From: Cinclus cinclus
Taxonomy: Eukaryota; Chordata; Aves; Passeriformes; Cinclidae
Assembly (NCBI RefSeq): GCF_963662255.1
Contig: NC_085047.1
Coordinates: 47,647,006-47,711,005 of the forward strand
Reading direction: 5' to 3'
DNA length: 64,000 nucleotides
Below the pieces are notes generated by a model that was given only the letters and a program-made list of their open reading frames with translations, was not told where the DNA came from and did not search any database. Shown here piece after piece: positions 47,301 to 59,220 of the stretch. Made by a program: the position numbers and the translations under genes. Positions within the stretch are counted from its first letter, which is position 1; each line of letters starts with the position of its first letter.

Positions 47301-50300
47301 TTTGTTTCTCCATTCCCTTTCTTTCCACTTAGGCTGATTTCATTGCATCTTCTATTGAGCAGTTAGAATTGGATTTGGAGTTTGGGGGGTTTCTATTGTT
47401 TTCTGCAAAACATGACGCCTCATGGATGAAACCTCAGTATGCTTTAAGAGTAAAGGTTGGATAATAAACTGCTTTGTAGGAAAGGGTGTGCTTCAAGGTA
47501 TGTAATTTTTCTTTAAAGTAGGATGAGAATACAGTGCTTCAAAAATATCTGCTGGCTTCTGAAATACAAATTACAAAATCATCAAATGTCCCATTTCAGC
47601 TGCATGAGCAATATTTCTAATCAAGCTTCAGCAGCCCTGGGGAAGTCAATTCACTGACAGAGCTCCACCTGCACCTCTGGAAAGAGTACCAGGTTATTAA
47701 AGTTTGCAGGGTGGTGCAGAACTTCTGCAATCCTAACAGGCAGAAAACCACAGTAGACCATTTCAGTAAAAGTGAAAAACTCAATGTAGAAGAGGGAAGA
47801 AACTTTGTGTTTTAATTTAATGAAACAATAAAGAATGAAGACATGACAGAAGCTTCTTTCTTCAGCTCTTGGATGTGTGTGAGGACAGATAAGGGCTGTG
47901 AAACTTCAGTGCACAGTAAAGTGAGAAGCACACTGTTGCCCTAGGGATGCTTGTTATTCTTATTAATCTTCAAGAACACTTTCAATATAGGAACTTCTGA
48001 AGTTTCAGAACCAGATTATTTTGGTTTGGAATGCATGAAGAATTGCTTTGCATTATTTCAGGTATGGTATTACAAATAATTATTTTTACATAATTCTAAA
48101 TGGATAGGAAAACGTACTGAGGAGAACTGGATGGCCAGAGAGCATAAACTGACACTATTCCTTTGATTTCATTTTACCTAAAACTTACACGACTGAGGAT
48201 CTAACACAGTGAGAAAAAGTAACTTGCCTCCAGTCACAGCCATGTAATAGAACTTGGAATAAACCCACAGTTTCTGACTCCCAATCACAGGTAAATTAGT
48301 TATTACTTCCTACAGCATGCATCTACATTATCCTTGAGGACAACCTCAAAGCCAAATTCCCAACCTACCACGTTATCTAGATGTGGCAATGCCCCTGAGG
48401 CTTCCCTTAGAGTGATCCACCTGGTGAGCCAAGAACTAAAAATCTCCATTTTGCTTAGATCTTCAGGTACTCATAAGGGAACTAGTCAAAGCTGTCTCCT
48501 GTGAAGACCCATGGAGGGGAAAACCCACAGGCAAACTGCAATAAAAATTGAGGACCAGAGACAGGCAAAACAAAGCTGTTTTCTCCACCCAAATCATGAA
48601 GTCAGAGACCTGCTATTGCAGAACACATAAATGACAGACAGAATTTTTCTCCCTGAAAGTAAAAAACTGATGGAACTACATCCAAAGCTAGTATTAACTA
48701 GAGCAAGTTGCACTGCCATTGCCTGTGCAGAGTGTTGCAGATCAGGGTGAGTCTGATGACACACTAGGCGATAACAGTGAGCCAGTTTTTCAGGAAATGC
48801 CAAAGGGTCTTGATTTTTCTGCCTAAAGGTGCTGTATCTGAAGTTCTTAAACATTATGACTCTCAAGGAGCTTGTAAGTGCTGAAGCAGGAAGTGGGAGT
48901 AGGTATCAGCAACACCTGAACTAACAACACCCATGTGATACAGCAGAAACAGGATGTTAGCTTTTATCAGGGTGGCAATGCAGATAATGCAGGAGGTTGG
49001 ATTTGGGTGTTCTAAAGCACCTCTCCTGACCACAGGACTGACTTGCCTCAAGGAACAATATCCCCCTAATGCTTTAGGAGAGTGATGATCAGCACTTCTG
49101 ACATCAGCTGGGACCAGGATAGATAAGCATTGCTTCAGAGATAATGCTGATCTGCCATAAAAAGTTCTGAAAATGGTCTTCCACCTCAATAAATCAGCAT
49201 CTCACCACTTATCATCAGAGACAACAGCCACAGTAGATGTGCACGTTGAAAGCTTGTAACTGCAACATTGCTGGCTGTGTGATATTTATAATAGGGTATC
49301 CAGCATTTATGCCACATTTAGAAAGGCTGCAGCTAGCACAAACAATGGCTGCATGGCCAGTGACCTCCTCTCTGAAAGTCTTTTGGAGCTCCTATGTACT
49401 GAGGGAAAGCAAAGGGAAGAGGTGCAGCAAAGAGGTGCAGATAGGATGTGTATAAAGCAACATGATAAATCATTTGATGTATATGATACAAGCGTATAAG
49501 GCATAGTTTGAATATTAGATACGTTAAGAACGGAGCAGGGGTACAAACCCCTTTATTTGGTTTCATTGTTTCTTCTACAAATAATTTTTCCCAAGACTTT
49601 AAGAAACATCTTAAGGAACATCTCCAGAAAGTTCTTATTTCTATCAACTGACTATCTTTTATGGCTTTGACCCAGTTAAGCCCTGGCTATGAATAGCAGC
49701 CCTGGACTTTGTTCTGTTTCCCTAAAAATTCCTAAAAGAGGAATCTAAGAGCCTGAGATCCTCACATGGTAAAAAGAGAAGGATAAACCCACTAAATGTT
49801 TCTCAAGGAAGATTCTGTCTGGATTTAGAAAAAATTAAGCAATTAATTAGGAAGAGAGCATCTCCCTCTGCAGGACTTCAGAGAGACCTCTCTGGTTTTG
49901 CACAGGAATCACAAGTGCTTCTTCCAGAAAAGATTTTCAGATACCTGAAGAGTGAGTAAAAGTTGAGTCCTCAACTCCAGTGTTCTCTGTTCATACCTCA
50001 GTAATTTGAGTGATTAGTATCAAGTATCTAGAGAGGAACCTAAAATTTTCAGACCAATTGTGCTTTAATGCCTTGCTAGGTTAGTGACTACAAGAGAAAG
50101 CATGAGCTGATGATCAAAAAGTGTACAAGTGAAGTGTCATCTTAGGTAGGTTCTGTTTGTGGCTCTGATCTGTCTTGTGCTTTATACAAATCACATTATT
50201 ACCTTAATTTTATGTAAGGAGAAAAAATTTTTATCATCTTTTGGAAAAAATATTTAGAGACAACCATGACTGTTATTATTACACACACCTGGCCAAATTT

Positions 50301-50990
50301 TGAGGAGTCATAGAATAGGAAATAGCAGATAGTTCAGGCTGACAGGTTCCCCAGTGAAAAGTGGTGCCATAAATGCAAAATGAAATGCTTAAGCTGTAGA
50401 AGGTTAAATTGGCAAGAATCAATCTTACTTCCCTTTTTCATACGTATGAAAAAAAAGATTGAAGACCTCTAATAAGCCCTCAGGACTTGCTTTTGCTTAA
50501 AATACAGAGAAATAAGAGGTGCTTTCTGAAGGGCATTGGTCTTAAAGCACCATTGAAATTAAAGGGGTTATTTCAATTCTGCACAGCTCACTCATAGATT
50601 TTATTTCAATACAAGCATTTCCAGTTTTATCACAAAAGCTACAGATGGAATCTTGTCAAAAAACCTCCTGGTGATAGAGGGTTGTATGTCAGAAGAGCGC
50701 AAATTAATGTTGAAAGAGAAGTAGGCAGCATGGATAATTTTCTTTTACTTAAAATAGATGGAAGTGGAAATTAGAGAAAGAGAGAAATATATGGTTTGTT
50801 CACGTTTTTTTTTCCAGCAATGTATACCTGAAAGTCAGATTCATGACCTGCACCATACTCCTTTGTATATGCATCACCTCTCCTCCATCTCAGTTACCAG
50901 AACATCCCTCAAAGGCCTGCCTGGATAGGTGATCCAAACCAGTATTTAAACTTCCTCCAGCTAGCAACAAAATTACATTCTGCATCACTC
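44339..50990. other. Long non-coding stretch up to the first CpG island
   Basis: No exon, LTR or CR1 was recognised. TA-rich runs are at 47100-47135. A TATA-like TATTTAAA at about 50943-50950 lies just before the CpG island and could serve a plus-strand start, but this is weak. Confidence 0.5.
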
Positions 50991-50994
50991 TTTG

Positions 50995-51350
50995 TGAGGT
51001 TCTCGAGTCTTTCTGGAAACGCTCCTTGCCATCTCCGGGAGGCAGAGCGCTCCTTGCCGGCCCGGCGCTGCCCACAGTGCGCCATGCCACCAGCAGAAGG
51101 CTCTCTATCCCACCGAGTGCTGCGGGAGCATCATCCCCGGGAGCTGGAGCGGGAGCGGCAGCGGGAGCGGCCGGGGTGCGCAAGGCGGGGCGAGGAGCGG
51201 GGGGCGAGCGCGGAGAGCGAGGAGGCAGAGCCGCAGGCAGAGCCGGAGCCGCACACGAGGGGCAGAGCGAGGAGGGATCGCCACCTCCCCCGGGCTCTCC
51301 ATCGCTCCAGCGCTGGGCTACCCAGCACCCCTTATCCGCTGACTGCTTGC
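50995..51350. promoter_or_regulatory. CpG island, probable promoter of unknown direction
   Basis: Dense CpG and G/C-rich sequence begins abruptly at about 51000 and fades by about 51350. It includes GC-box-like GGCGGGGCG (about 51185) and GGAGCGGGAGCGG repeats (about 51146-51170). It is flanked on the right by moderately rich sequence with an octamer ATTTGCAT (51444-51451). Frames are open in several phases on both strands (up to about 130 codons), which GC-rich composition explains. No peptide is recognised and no first-exon donor stands out, so direction is undecided. A minus-strand transcript would make the left 50 kb its intron or flank. A plus-strand one would run toward the second island. 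Confidence 0.65.
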
Positions 51351-51414
51351 TTTTGTCTCAACGCTCAAGGCAGCCGGGTCTAGCCTACTGCCTCTTTTTA
51401 CTTTTGCCTTTTAA

Positions 51415-51700
51415 ATGAATTCTCGGTTACTCGGTGTGCAAATATTTGCATGCGTCTGCCAGTTGACAGGCTCGTATCGCTTTCATCTTGCACATGTGGT
51501 GCGCCAGAAGTATGGTGTGTGCGCGGACGGGAACTTCATTGACATCTTCAATACGGCTGATTATCCTAAAATCCATCCCGCTCGATATCTGTATGTTTTA
51601 TTAACAGCTGTACTACAGAGGGCTGAATTGATCTCTGTGCCAAAAGCTAAGTTAGCCTCAGATCACAGAATATGAAATTCAGTAATACATCTCTTCTGCC
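51415..51700 (+). other. Possible 5' exon or conserved promoter-proximal sequence
   Basis: The sequence right of the CpG island keeps several CpGs (TTCTCGGTTACTCGG, GCGCGGACGGG, CCCGCTCGATATC). It is open on the plus strand from an ATG at 51415 for 86 codons, giving a peptide with no family resemblance. An octamer lies at 51444. It could be 5' untranslated exon, proximal enhancer or chance. Confidence 0.25.
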
Positions 51701-52879
51701 TTTCCTCTGCACTGCAAGAAAGTCGCAGCAGCCTTGAGGATTCCCCTGCTCGCCAGGGCTACGCAGGAGCCTCCAGCAATGCTCGGGACCGTGCCCTGCA
51801 GCAGAAGCAGCAGCAGCACACAGAATGTCTGTCCATACACTTTCATGCCCCCAAAAGCCTCCCTCTGCGGAAGCACAGCGGTGACCGCTTCAAATCTGCT
51901 CTAGCTAAAAAATGCCTTTACACCGAAAGACATTTCTGTGAGTTACTTATGGCTGCTTCGCAGCTCATTTACGTAAACGAATCACGAGCCACAGATGAAC
52001 CAGGCTCAAATAAAATGATTTGCAAAAGGTCACACAATAAGCAGCAGGGAGGACGTGAGCCAGGGACTAAGAGCATGCTCTATTATGCTTGGTTTTGCCA
52101 GTGCAAAAATTCAACGCCAGCCTGCAAAATACACCATTTTCCCTGCTCCAAATCTGGACAAAGAGACGAACAAAAGTAGTTTTCTCTCATGTCTTACAGC
52201 TGCCTAGCAAACCGACCTTCATGTCTGACTTTCAGAACTTTATGGAAGATTGTAACTTCCTTTTGCAGACGAAATTATAAAGCATCTTTTAAAGAAAACT
52301 TTATAGCTACACTATTCTCCCTTCTCGGGAGGAAATGTAGTAGAGACTTTGAAGTGAGCCTTGAGTTTGTTACAATGGACTAACCTGATTAGAAATCATG
52401 CAAATCCTTGCTGCTCTTTAGCTGCATTCCCCCACAGGCTGTATTACAGCTCTCTAACCAGTCCCACAGCATTGAATGATGTCATGGGATCTGCAGCTCA
52501 GCGAGATGAAAGGGATAAAGCGGAACCCGCTGGCACTGGGGAAAGCTTCCAACACACAATCCACAACACAGCTTGGGAACTCAAAAGCTACAGATCCAGC
52601 CACTCAACCCCAAGCATTTCAGAATCGTGTGCATTCTCCCAGCACAAGGAACGAAAGAGGGGAAAGAGCTAGTGCAGAGCACTGAAAGGCAGAATTTGTG
52701 TGCAACTACCTGCTGGAAAAGGAGCTCTTTTTCCTCGCCAAAGCACTGCCTTTGATGTACGGCAACTGATCACTGATCAGATTACAGGCATTTGGTCTCA
52801 GTGCTCGTCTGCCTTTGATCTGCATGGTTAATTTTATTTTCCCGGATTTGGAGTTTCGTCTGGGCTTGTGCCGACATAC
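51701..52879. other. Non-coding stretch downstream of CpG island
   Basis: Frames are short and overlapping, up to 103 codons. No repeat family was seen. Donor-like words occur (GACGTGAGCC at about 52050, GAAGTGAGCC at about 52350) without a convincing exon. Confidence 0.45.
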
Positions 52880-52905
52880 TTTTTTTTTTTTTTTTTTTTT
52901 TTTTT
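52880..52905. repeat. Poly-T tract (about 26 T)
   Basis: An uninterrupted T-run follows CGACATAC and precedes GAGGTAAAAGC. On the minus strand it is an A26 tail with ATTAAA about 14 bases before it, a layout like the 3' end of a reverse-transcribed mRNA. See the matching finding. Confidence 0.95.
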
Positions 52906-55900
52906 GAGGTAAAAGCATTTAATACAGAAGCTCCGGCGGTGTGAAATTAAGCTGCAGAAACTCTGGCACTGGAAAACTGCATCAGATAACAGGTACTGAA
53001 TTTCGGGGTTTTTTTCAGTTTTGTGGTGCAAGATTTTAAGAAAAATTACAAAGTTCACATAACCGATAATACTACACATCATTGTCTGTGCAAAGTTCAA
53101 AAGAATGTTTGTAATCTAGGCAGCATTTTGTTTGCAGCTCTTGGGCAGAATTATATTGAGAAAAGACTATCTAGAATAATAGAAAACTGAAGCAAACCCA
53201 GTATTTTTCAATGATTTGGGAGTTTGTAAGATTTTGGGTTGCACTGCTCATTCATACCCTCTATAGGTTTGTAAAATTATGTTTGAATATATGTATTACA
53301 TGACTAAGGGGAGTATTTATTTTCTAAGGAAAGGCCAGCTGTATCTCCTGCACACTGTAATACTTTGCTCTCAGCATGTTTATTAAACCGTGTCTTCTTC
53401 AAACAACATTTTTAAGCCTAATAGTTCCATACTTGAGATGAAAAAAGTCTCCACTTCCACAAGTTATTAGAAGCAAATTTATAAACGTAACAACCTGATA
53501 CACAAAAGGAAATCGTTTTATTTTGAGATTGAAGAGATTATAGTTCAGCTGTACCATATGAAATCTTGAAATAAAAGTAATCTTTTAACCTGATGATAGA
53601 AGTTTCCTCTAAGGCATTTTAATAAAGGCATTAAAGAAATCTTAGGTTTGTCTAGAGCCAACAGCTAGTTTTGTTGAAATTTGTATAAGTTTTGATGCAT
53701 TTTAGTGATGAAATTTCCATTCACAGTGTTTTGTATTCTGTTCCTCAAACTCATATTTATGATGAGTATTGTGTTGAAGAAATTTTAAGACATCTACTCC
53801 AGAAATTCATTATAAGGGAACAATCGTTTGAAGGATTATTCACACATTTGCAGTTTTAAAGGGCCAGATCTTTGTATGAGTTTGGGCCAAATCCATGAGT
53901 GTTCTGTGCCTGCAGCTGGAGTCAGATTGTTAAAATAAGGCTCAAACTCCTTCTGTAGTATTTAAACATAATTTAGATTTTCAGAAGAATTTAGAACCCA
54001 TAATTGGGACCAGACTTGCAAACATTCCAGACACTAAGGTCTTTGAAGATCTAGTCTTAATGGTGGCTAGTAATACTGACATATATATTCTTAAGTCTAA
54101 ATTTAAGTGTTTATAAATCTTAAATATGTTTATTAACAAATTGCAACTAAAAGTCACCATAAATTATGGCTGTTAAGCATCACTTGAAACCTACTCTTTG
54201 AGAGGTCTACCAGGCCACAGAACCTTCAAGAAGTTCATATTTCAGTGTGTATCATAGTGCAACATGCAAACCCAAATTTTAACAGTCTTCTTACATCTGA
54301 GTAAGATCAAGTTATCAACAGTTACAGATAAATGTAGTTAGCTTTCATTAGTCAGTCTTCAAAATTTGTTTCTTGTAATTAAAACTGTATTTGTATAAAA
54401 CTTCTATTTACTGAATATCAATAGATAATATGCCAGACATAGATTAACTAGGCCTGACTTGGTATCATTTAGTTTTCTCTGCCACCAATTAATTCATATT
54501 CTTACCTAACAAGTCAATTACATTATAAGGAAAGTAATTAGCACTGTATGAATAATAATATGTGTATAGCTGTCAAGGAAGAATATAATTTAAGGCATAG
54601 CCAAGGCAAAAAACAATGATGTACCAAAACATGTTCTTGTAACCCTGAGAAGACGGCTTTATTTATTAATTCTATGCTTCACTGATGAGCTTCTCTGCCT
54701 TTCCAGTCCCCTCTTGCTTTTTGCTTGTTTTCCAATATGTACATTTATTTTCTGAGAAAAATTGTTTCTAGACCTTACCTGTGTTTTGTGTAAAGTAGCA
54801 AGGGAAGCAAATTTTTTAAAATAACACTAGGAGTCCTTTTCTTCAGAAGTCAAAATAGCTCTGCAAGTCTAATACAATGAAACTATCACTACAAGGATCT
54901 GACCTATCACACAAATGGGTGAAGTTGTACACAGAAGGAACTCTGGTTAATCAGATAGATTACACTGTTGAGTAGGATTTGCATAGATAATTATTTACAA
55001 TATTTGGGCCCTGAAAATGCATTTAAGAAACAAAGTTTTTCATTTTGTAAAATGTCCCTAGGATTTTAGGTAATCTCCCCAGATATTGAAACAAAAATGG
55101 GCGTCAACCCAATTAAACTGAAAAATATCTTTGCTTGTTTGTATGTAAGTGAGACTGAAATGAAAGCACACTTGAACACATTCAAGCATGGTGGGAAGAG
55201 GATTTCCAGCACTTTTGTTGTTTTAAGTAACATTTCTCTGACAGTTTAGCCTGTCATTGATCTGACTTTTAAAGATTAAATAGTAATAATTCTTGGCACT
55301 GGTAACTTTGCTTTTACTAAGAGCTATATAAACATTAATTAATCCTGAGGCTTAAGCCTTCAGAAACAAAAAGTTCACAATGCTTTTTCAAGCATATCTG
55401 ACTAAGAAACTCACAAGTATATGATTTATTTATTAAAATAGCTTGAGCAATTTCTGGTTATAAATGGAGACATTTTCAAACAGTGTGCCTCAGATAACAT
55501 CATAAACATATTTTAAGGTTTGTAATAGTTAAGATTATCAAAAGACATTGCACAGTTATACTGACATCAGTTTCCAACAGCTGTCATAACAAGAGTAGAT
55601 CTACCTCACAGTTGACTGGGGGAACTGTGTTAACATTTGAGATATGGAGATAACAACTTCCTATTGCTGTACAATTTCTGCTTCCACATCAGATATGTCA
55701 TGCAACTTAGTCTTTCAAAAGGGTCAGCTGAAACTGCTTTCCAAATATTTCCTTTTTGCTTTCTCTGTTGTAGTGTTAATCTCTACTAGTTCTAACAATT
55801 CACATCTTCAATTTCCCAAGAGGCATCATGATTTAAAACAAAGAAAACACTACAATTTTCAACATCTTTCAATGATGAATGGAACTAATTCATCCATTTT

Positions 55901-57402
55901 ACATTCAGAGGAAAGATTTAAATGCTACAACAAAGACTTAAAGTTTTAAGTTTCAGTGTTGCAGACAACATGTTGCTCTGAGCTCATTAGCATAGTAACC
56001 CACTCTCTGATGAAAGTCTTCATGCTTTTTAATATGGTAATCCTGAGTGTTTAGTCAACACCTCAAGAACTCTGGGATATTTTAATACCTTTGTCTAACT
56101 ATACTACTTTAAGACAAGTATCTGAAACATACATGAATGATTCTACTAAGAAAAGCTCATGCATTAGTTTCACTGGTGGCTCCAGAAAACAGATAATATA
56201 CAAAAGATTGTCTGTAAATAGTGAGACTGTGTACAATGCTCAGTGCTGTGCAGCAGCTGCTATTCACAACAGATGCGCTGCTGTTGTGCCGCAGTATGCC
56301 ATTCCTCACTGAAATTCCAGCCTTTTGCAGAGCTCCTCCTGGCAAGGGTCCTGAAGCAAAGCTCTTCTTTGAAGGCCCTTTAGAAGATAATTGCATGAAA
56401 ACCCCTGCACATTCTGAGTTGTTTGGGTTATATAATTGAAAACAACTAGTTTCACAGCGATCATTTCTCTCTTTGCATACAACTTACTGGGTTTCAATAA
56501 GCACTCCTTGTTTTTAGAGAAGCCAAAGTGAGTGGTGATCTTCAAAATTTTGTCTGTGAGGAGCTCCAAAAATTCTGTTTATTTGAAAATGCTTTACCTC
56601 CCAGTATAAGCATTTGTTCATTTCTCCAGAGCCTAACCCAGTTCCTTGTGTGTCCATACAGTTGTCTAGACTGTAAGTGGATCATTAATCTTTTCATTAG
56701 AAGTAAAACTAATGACCTGAAATCCCTGCAGCAGCAGTGATTTTACCAAGGTCTCCAAGACTGGTTTCACCAATGTTGGAGCATCACTCATTTCAGAACA
56801 GCTCCTAATTTTTGTCACAGTAAGTAGCAGTAATATCCAACCTAGGAACTGTGAAAAATGTACTATCAGTGAAGGGTGGGATTTGTCCATTTCTCTGTGG
56901 AAACTTCCATTTGGTATCAACACTGTACTTACAGCTGGGTAAGATTACCTGCAGAATGAATAAAATATTTCAGGCTCTGAGCCAGCAGAAAAAAAAAAAG
57001 CTACTCAAGTACTTTAGGAAGGCAAGCTTGCAGAAAGGAGAATTTGCAGTGTGTTGTCAGAAAGCCTCCATCATGTTTATTGGGCAGGAGGGGTGGAAAG
57101 GGCTTTCCTGAATTACAAGGACTCATTCTTCAGAGGCCAAGGGCCAGTCCCTTTAGAACAGTCCAGCAACCATAAGCCTGAGCACCCTCTGAGGGGGATC
57201 AGCAATTCCAAGGCTGTGGTCCCAAAGCCAGGCAGCGTCTGGAGGCAAGGGTGGGCACAGGTGTGCCCTGCTATCCTGTCCTCCTGGTGGGATAAAATGT
57301 ACACCAGCTTGGGACGCTTGTGATTCACCCTGGGCTTCACACCATTGGTATGAGACACACAACCCCACTCATGCCCTCACAGCGTGGACACACGACACCA
57401 TC
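52906..57402. other. AT-rich non-coding stretch between the two CpG regions
   Basis: It is strongly AT-rich and intron-like. There is an A-run at about 56989-56999, and no recognised element or coding exon. The last part (57030-57400) is richer in G/C but has no CpG cluster. Confidence 0.5.
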
Positions 57403-58712
57403 CATCCATCCATCCATCCATCCATCCATCCATCTATCCATCCCACCATATATCCATCCATTCACCATATATCCATCCATCCCACAATCCACCATATATC
57501 CCTCCATCCATCCATCCATCCATCCATCCATCCATCCACCATATATCCATTCATCCCTTCCTCCACCCATCCACCCATCCATTCTTCCATCCATCCATCC
57601 ATCCATCCATCCATCCATCCATCCATCCCACCATATATCCATCCATTCACCATATATCCATCCATCCATCCCACAATCCACCATATATCCATTCATCCCT
57701 TCCTCCCCCCATCCACCCATCCATTCTTCCATCCATCCATCCATCCATCCATCCATCCATCATATATCTCTCCATCCATCCATCCATCCATCCATCCACC
57801 CACTCATCCACCCACTCATCCATCCATCCACCCACTCATCCATCCATCCATCCATCCATCCATCTACCATCCATCCATCCATCCACCCACCCACCCATCC
57901 ACCCATCCACATACTCATCCATCCATCCATCCATCCATCCATCCACCCACCCATCCATTCATCCATCCATCCATCCATCCATCCATCCACTCATCCATCC
58001 ATCCATCCATCCATCCATCCATCCATCATATATCTCTCCATCCATCCATCCATCCATCCATCCATCCATCCACCCACCCATCCACCCATCCATCCACCCA
58101 TCCATCCACCCACCCATCCACCCACCCACCCATCCATCCATCCATCCATCATATATCTCTCCATCCATCCATCCATCCATCCATCCATCCATCCATCCAT
58201 CCACCCACTCATCCACCCACTCATCCATCTCTCCATCCATCCATCCATCCATCCATCCATCCATCCATCCATCATATATCTCTCCATCCATCCATCCATC
58301 CATCCATCCATCCATCCATCATATATCTCTCCATCCATCCATCCATCCATCCATCCATCCATCCATCCATCCATCATATATCTCTCCATCCATCCATCCA
58401 TCCACTCATCCATCCATCCATCCATCCATCCATCATATATCTCTCCATCCATCCACTCATCCATCCATCCATCCATCCATCCATCCATCCATCCATCCAT
58501 CCATCATATATCTCTCCATCCATCCATCCATCCACTCATCCATCCATCCATCCATCCATCCATCCATCCATCCATCCATCCATCCATCCATCCATCATAT
58601 ATCTCTCCATCCATCCATCCATCCATCCATCCATCCATCCATCCATCCATCCATCCATCCATCCATCCATCCATCCATCCATCCATCCATCCATCCATCC
58701 ATCCATCCATCC
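57403..58712. repeat. (ATCC)n tetranucleotide array, about 1.3 kb, with higher-order structure
   Basis: The array is almost pure ATCC/CATC units. Interruptions include CCACCATATATCC near the left end, CCACCCACTC-type stretches, and a recurring CATATATCTCTCC word at 57761, 58027, 58150, 58273, 58320, 58375, 58434, 58505 and 58596. A left segment (from about 57443) is repeated about 140-185 bp further on with few changes. The last 110 bp are pure. No stop codon can arise from ATCC units in any frame, so the long frames here (487 codons plus, 296 minus) are artefacts. Such arrays are length-variable and hard to assemble. Confidence 0.97.
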
Positions 58713-58715
58713 CTC

Positions 58716-58795
58716 CCATTGGCTGCCCGCGCTCGGTGACGCTGCCGGGGCGGGGCGGGCGCGGCTCGGTGTTGCCGCAGTGACGGGGCGGGCAG
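58716..58795 (+). promoter_or_regulatory. Core promoter elements of the second CpG island
   Basis: Directly after the ATCC array comes CCCATTGGCTG (inverted CCAAT box, ATTGG at 58718-58722, NF-Y type). Then come GGTGACGCTG (TGACG half-site, about 58735), GGGGCGGGGCGGGC (overlapping Sp1-type GC boxes, about 58747) and a second TGACG with GGGGCGGG (about 58781). There is no TATA box. This composition is typical of a housekeeping-type promoter starting somewhere in about 58760-58800. The start site is inferred, not shown. Confidence 0.7.
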
Positions 58796-59220
58796 GCGGC
58801 GGGGGCGGCGCGGGGCGAGCGCTCCTGGGCCGGCCGGGGCGGCCGCAGCCGCGGCGTGGCAGGTGGGTGCGTGCGACAGCCGGGCGGAGCGCGGTGGCCG
58901 CGGGGCGAGCGGCGGCCGCTGTCGCCACCGCCGGGGCACCGGGGGCCGGCCGGGCACCGCCGCCCCGAGGTCGCCCCGCCCGGCGCGGACCCGCGGGGGG
59001 CGGCGAGGGAGGTGATGGCAGCGAGCTCCGCGGGCTGCGGGGCAGGGCTCCGCCGGGCCCCTTCCTCCCCGCCGTGGCTCCGGCTCTGCCGCTCCGAGCC
59101 GCCCCCGGTGGGTGCGCGGGGCACGGCGCAGACACGGAGCCGCGGCTCTGCCGGTGCGTCCTGCAGGTCTCGACGGCCCTGGAGTGGCTGCTCCACGCCC
59201 CGGAGCGCGGCGAACAAAAA
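58725..59220 (+). promoter_or_regulatory. CpG island / probable first exon of a gene running right
   Basis: This is the densest CpG region of the window. On the plus strand it holds several donor-like sites: GTGGCAG|GTGGGT at 58861/58862 (the best), CCCCCG|GTGGGT at about 59107, CTGCCG|GTGCGT at about 59152, and GGCTG|GTAAGA at about 59351. The simplest reading is a non-coding first exon of about 58770-58861. Alternatively, coding starts at an ATG with good context at 59014 (GAGGTGATGGCA), whose peptide starts [14 protein letters not shown]. It has many Arg and few acidic residues, as in a mitochondrial presequence, but could equally be GC-driven. The gene is not identified. A bidirectional promoter is possible, but the minus side is the ATCC array. 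Confidence 0.65.

Noticed and set aside
50305..50330. GAGTCATAGAATAGG as a CR1 tail
   Set aside because: A single short match with no CR1 body following it in either direction.
56240..56310. GCTGTGCAGCAGCTGC ... GCGCTGCTGTTGTGC as a possible microRNA hairpin
   Set aside because: Only a short stretch pairs, with bulges and a poor loop. It does not reach a microRNA-like stem by eye.
57403..58712. CRISPR-like regular spacing of the CATATATCTCTCC interrupters
   Set aside because: Spacers are themselves ATCC repeats, spacing is irregular, no Cas genes are present and the genome is vertebrate.
57320..58783. Very long plus-strand frame (487 codons, HPSI repeats) and a second one in another phase
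   Set aside because: ATCC units contain no stop codon in any frame, so any such array is open throughout. The peptide is pure repeat and lacks a gene context.
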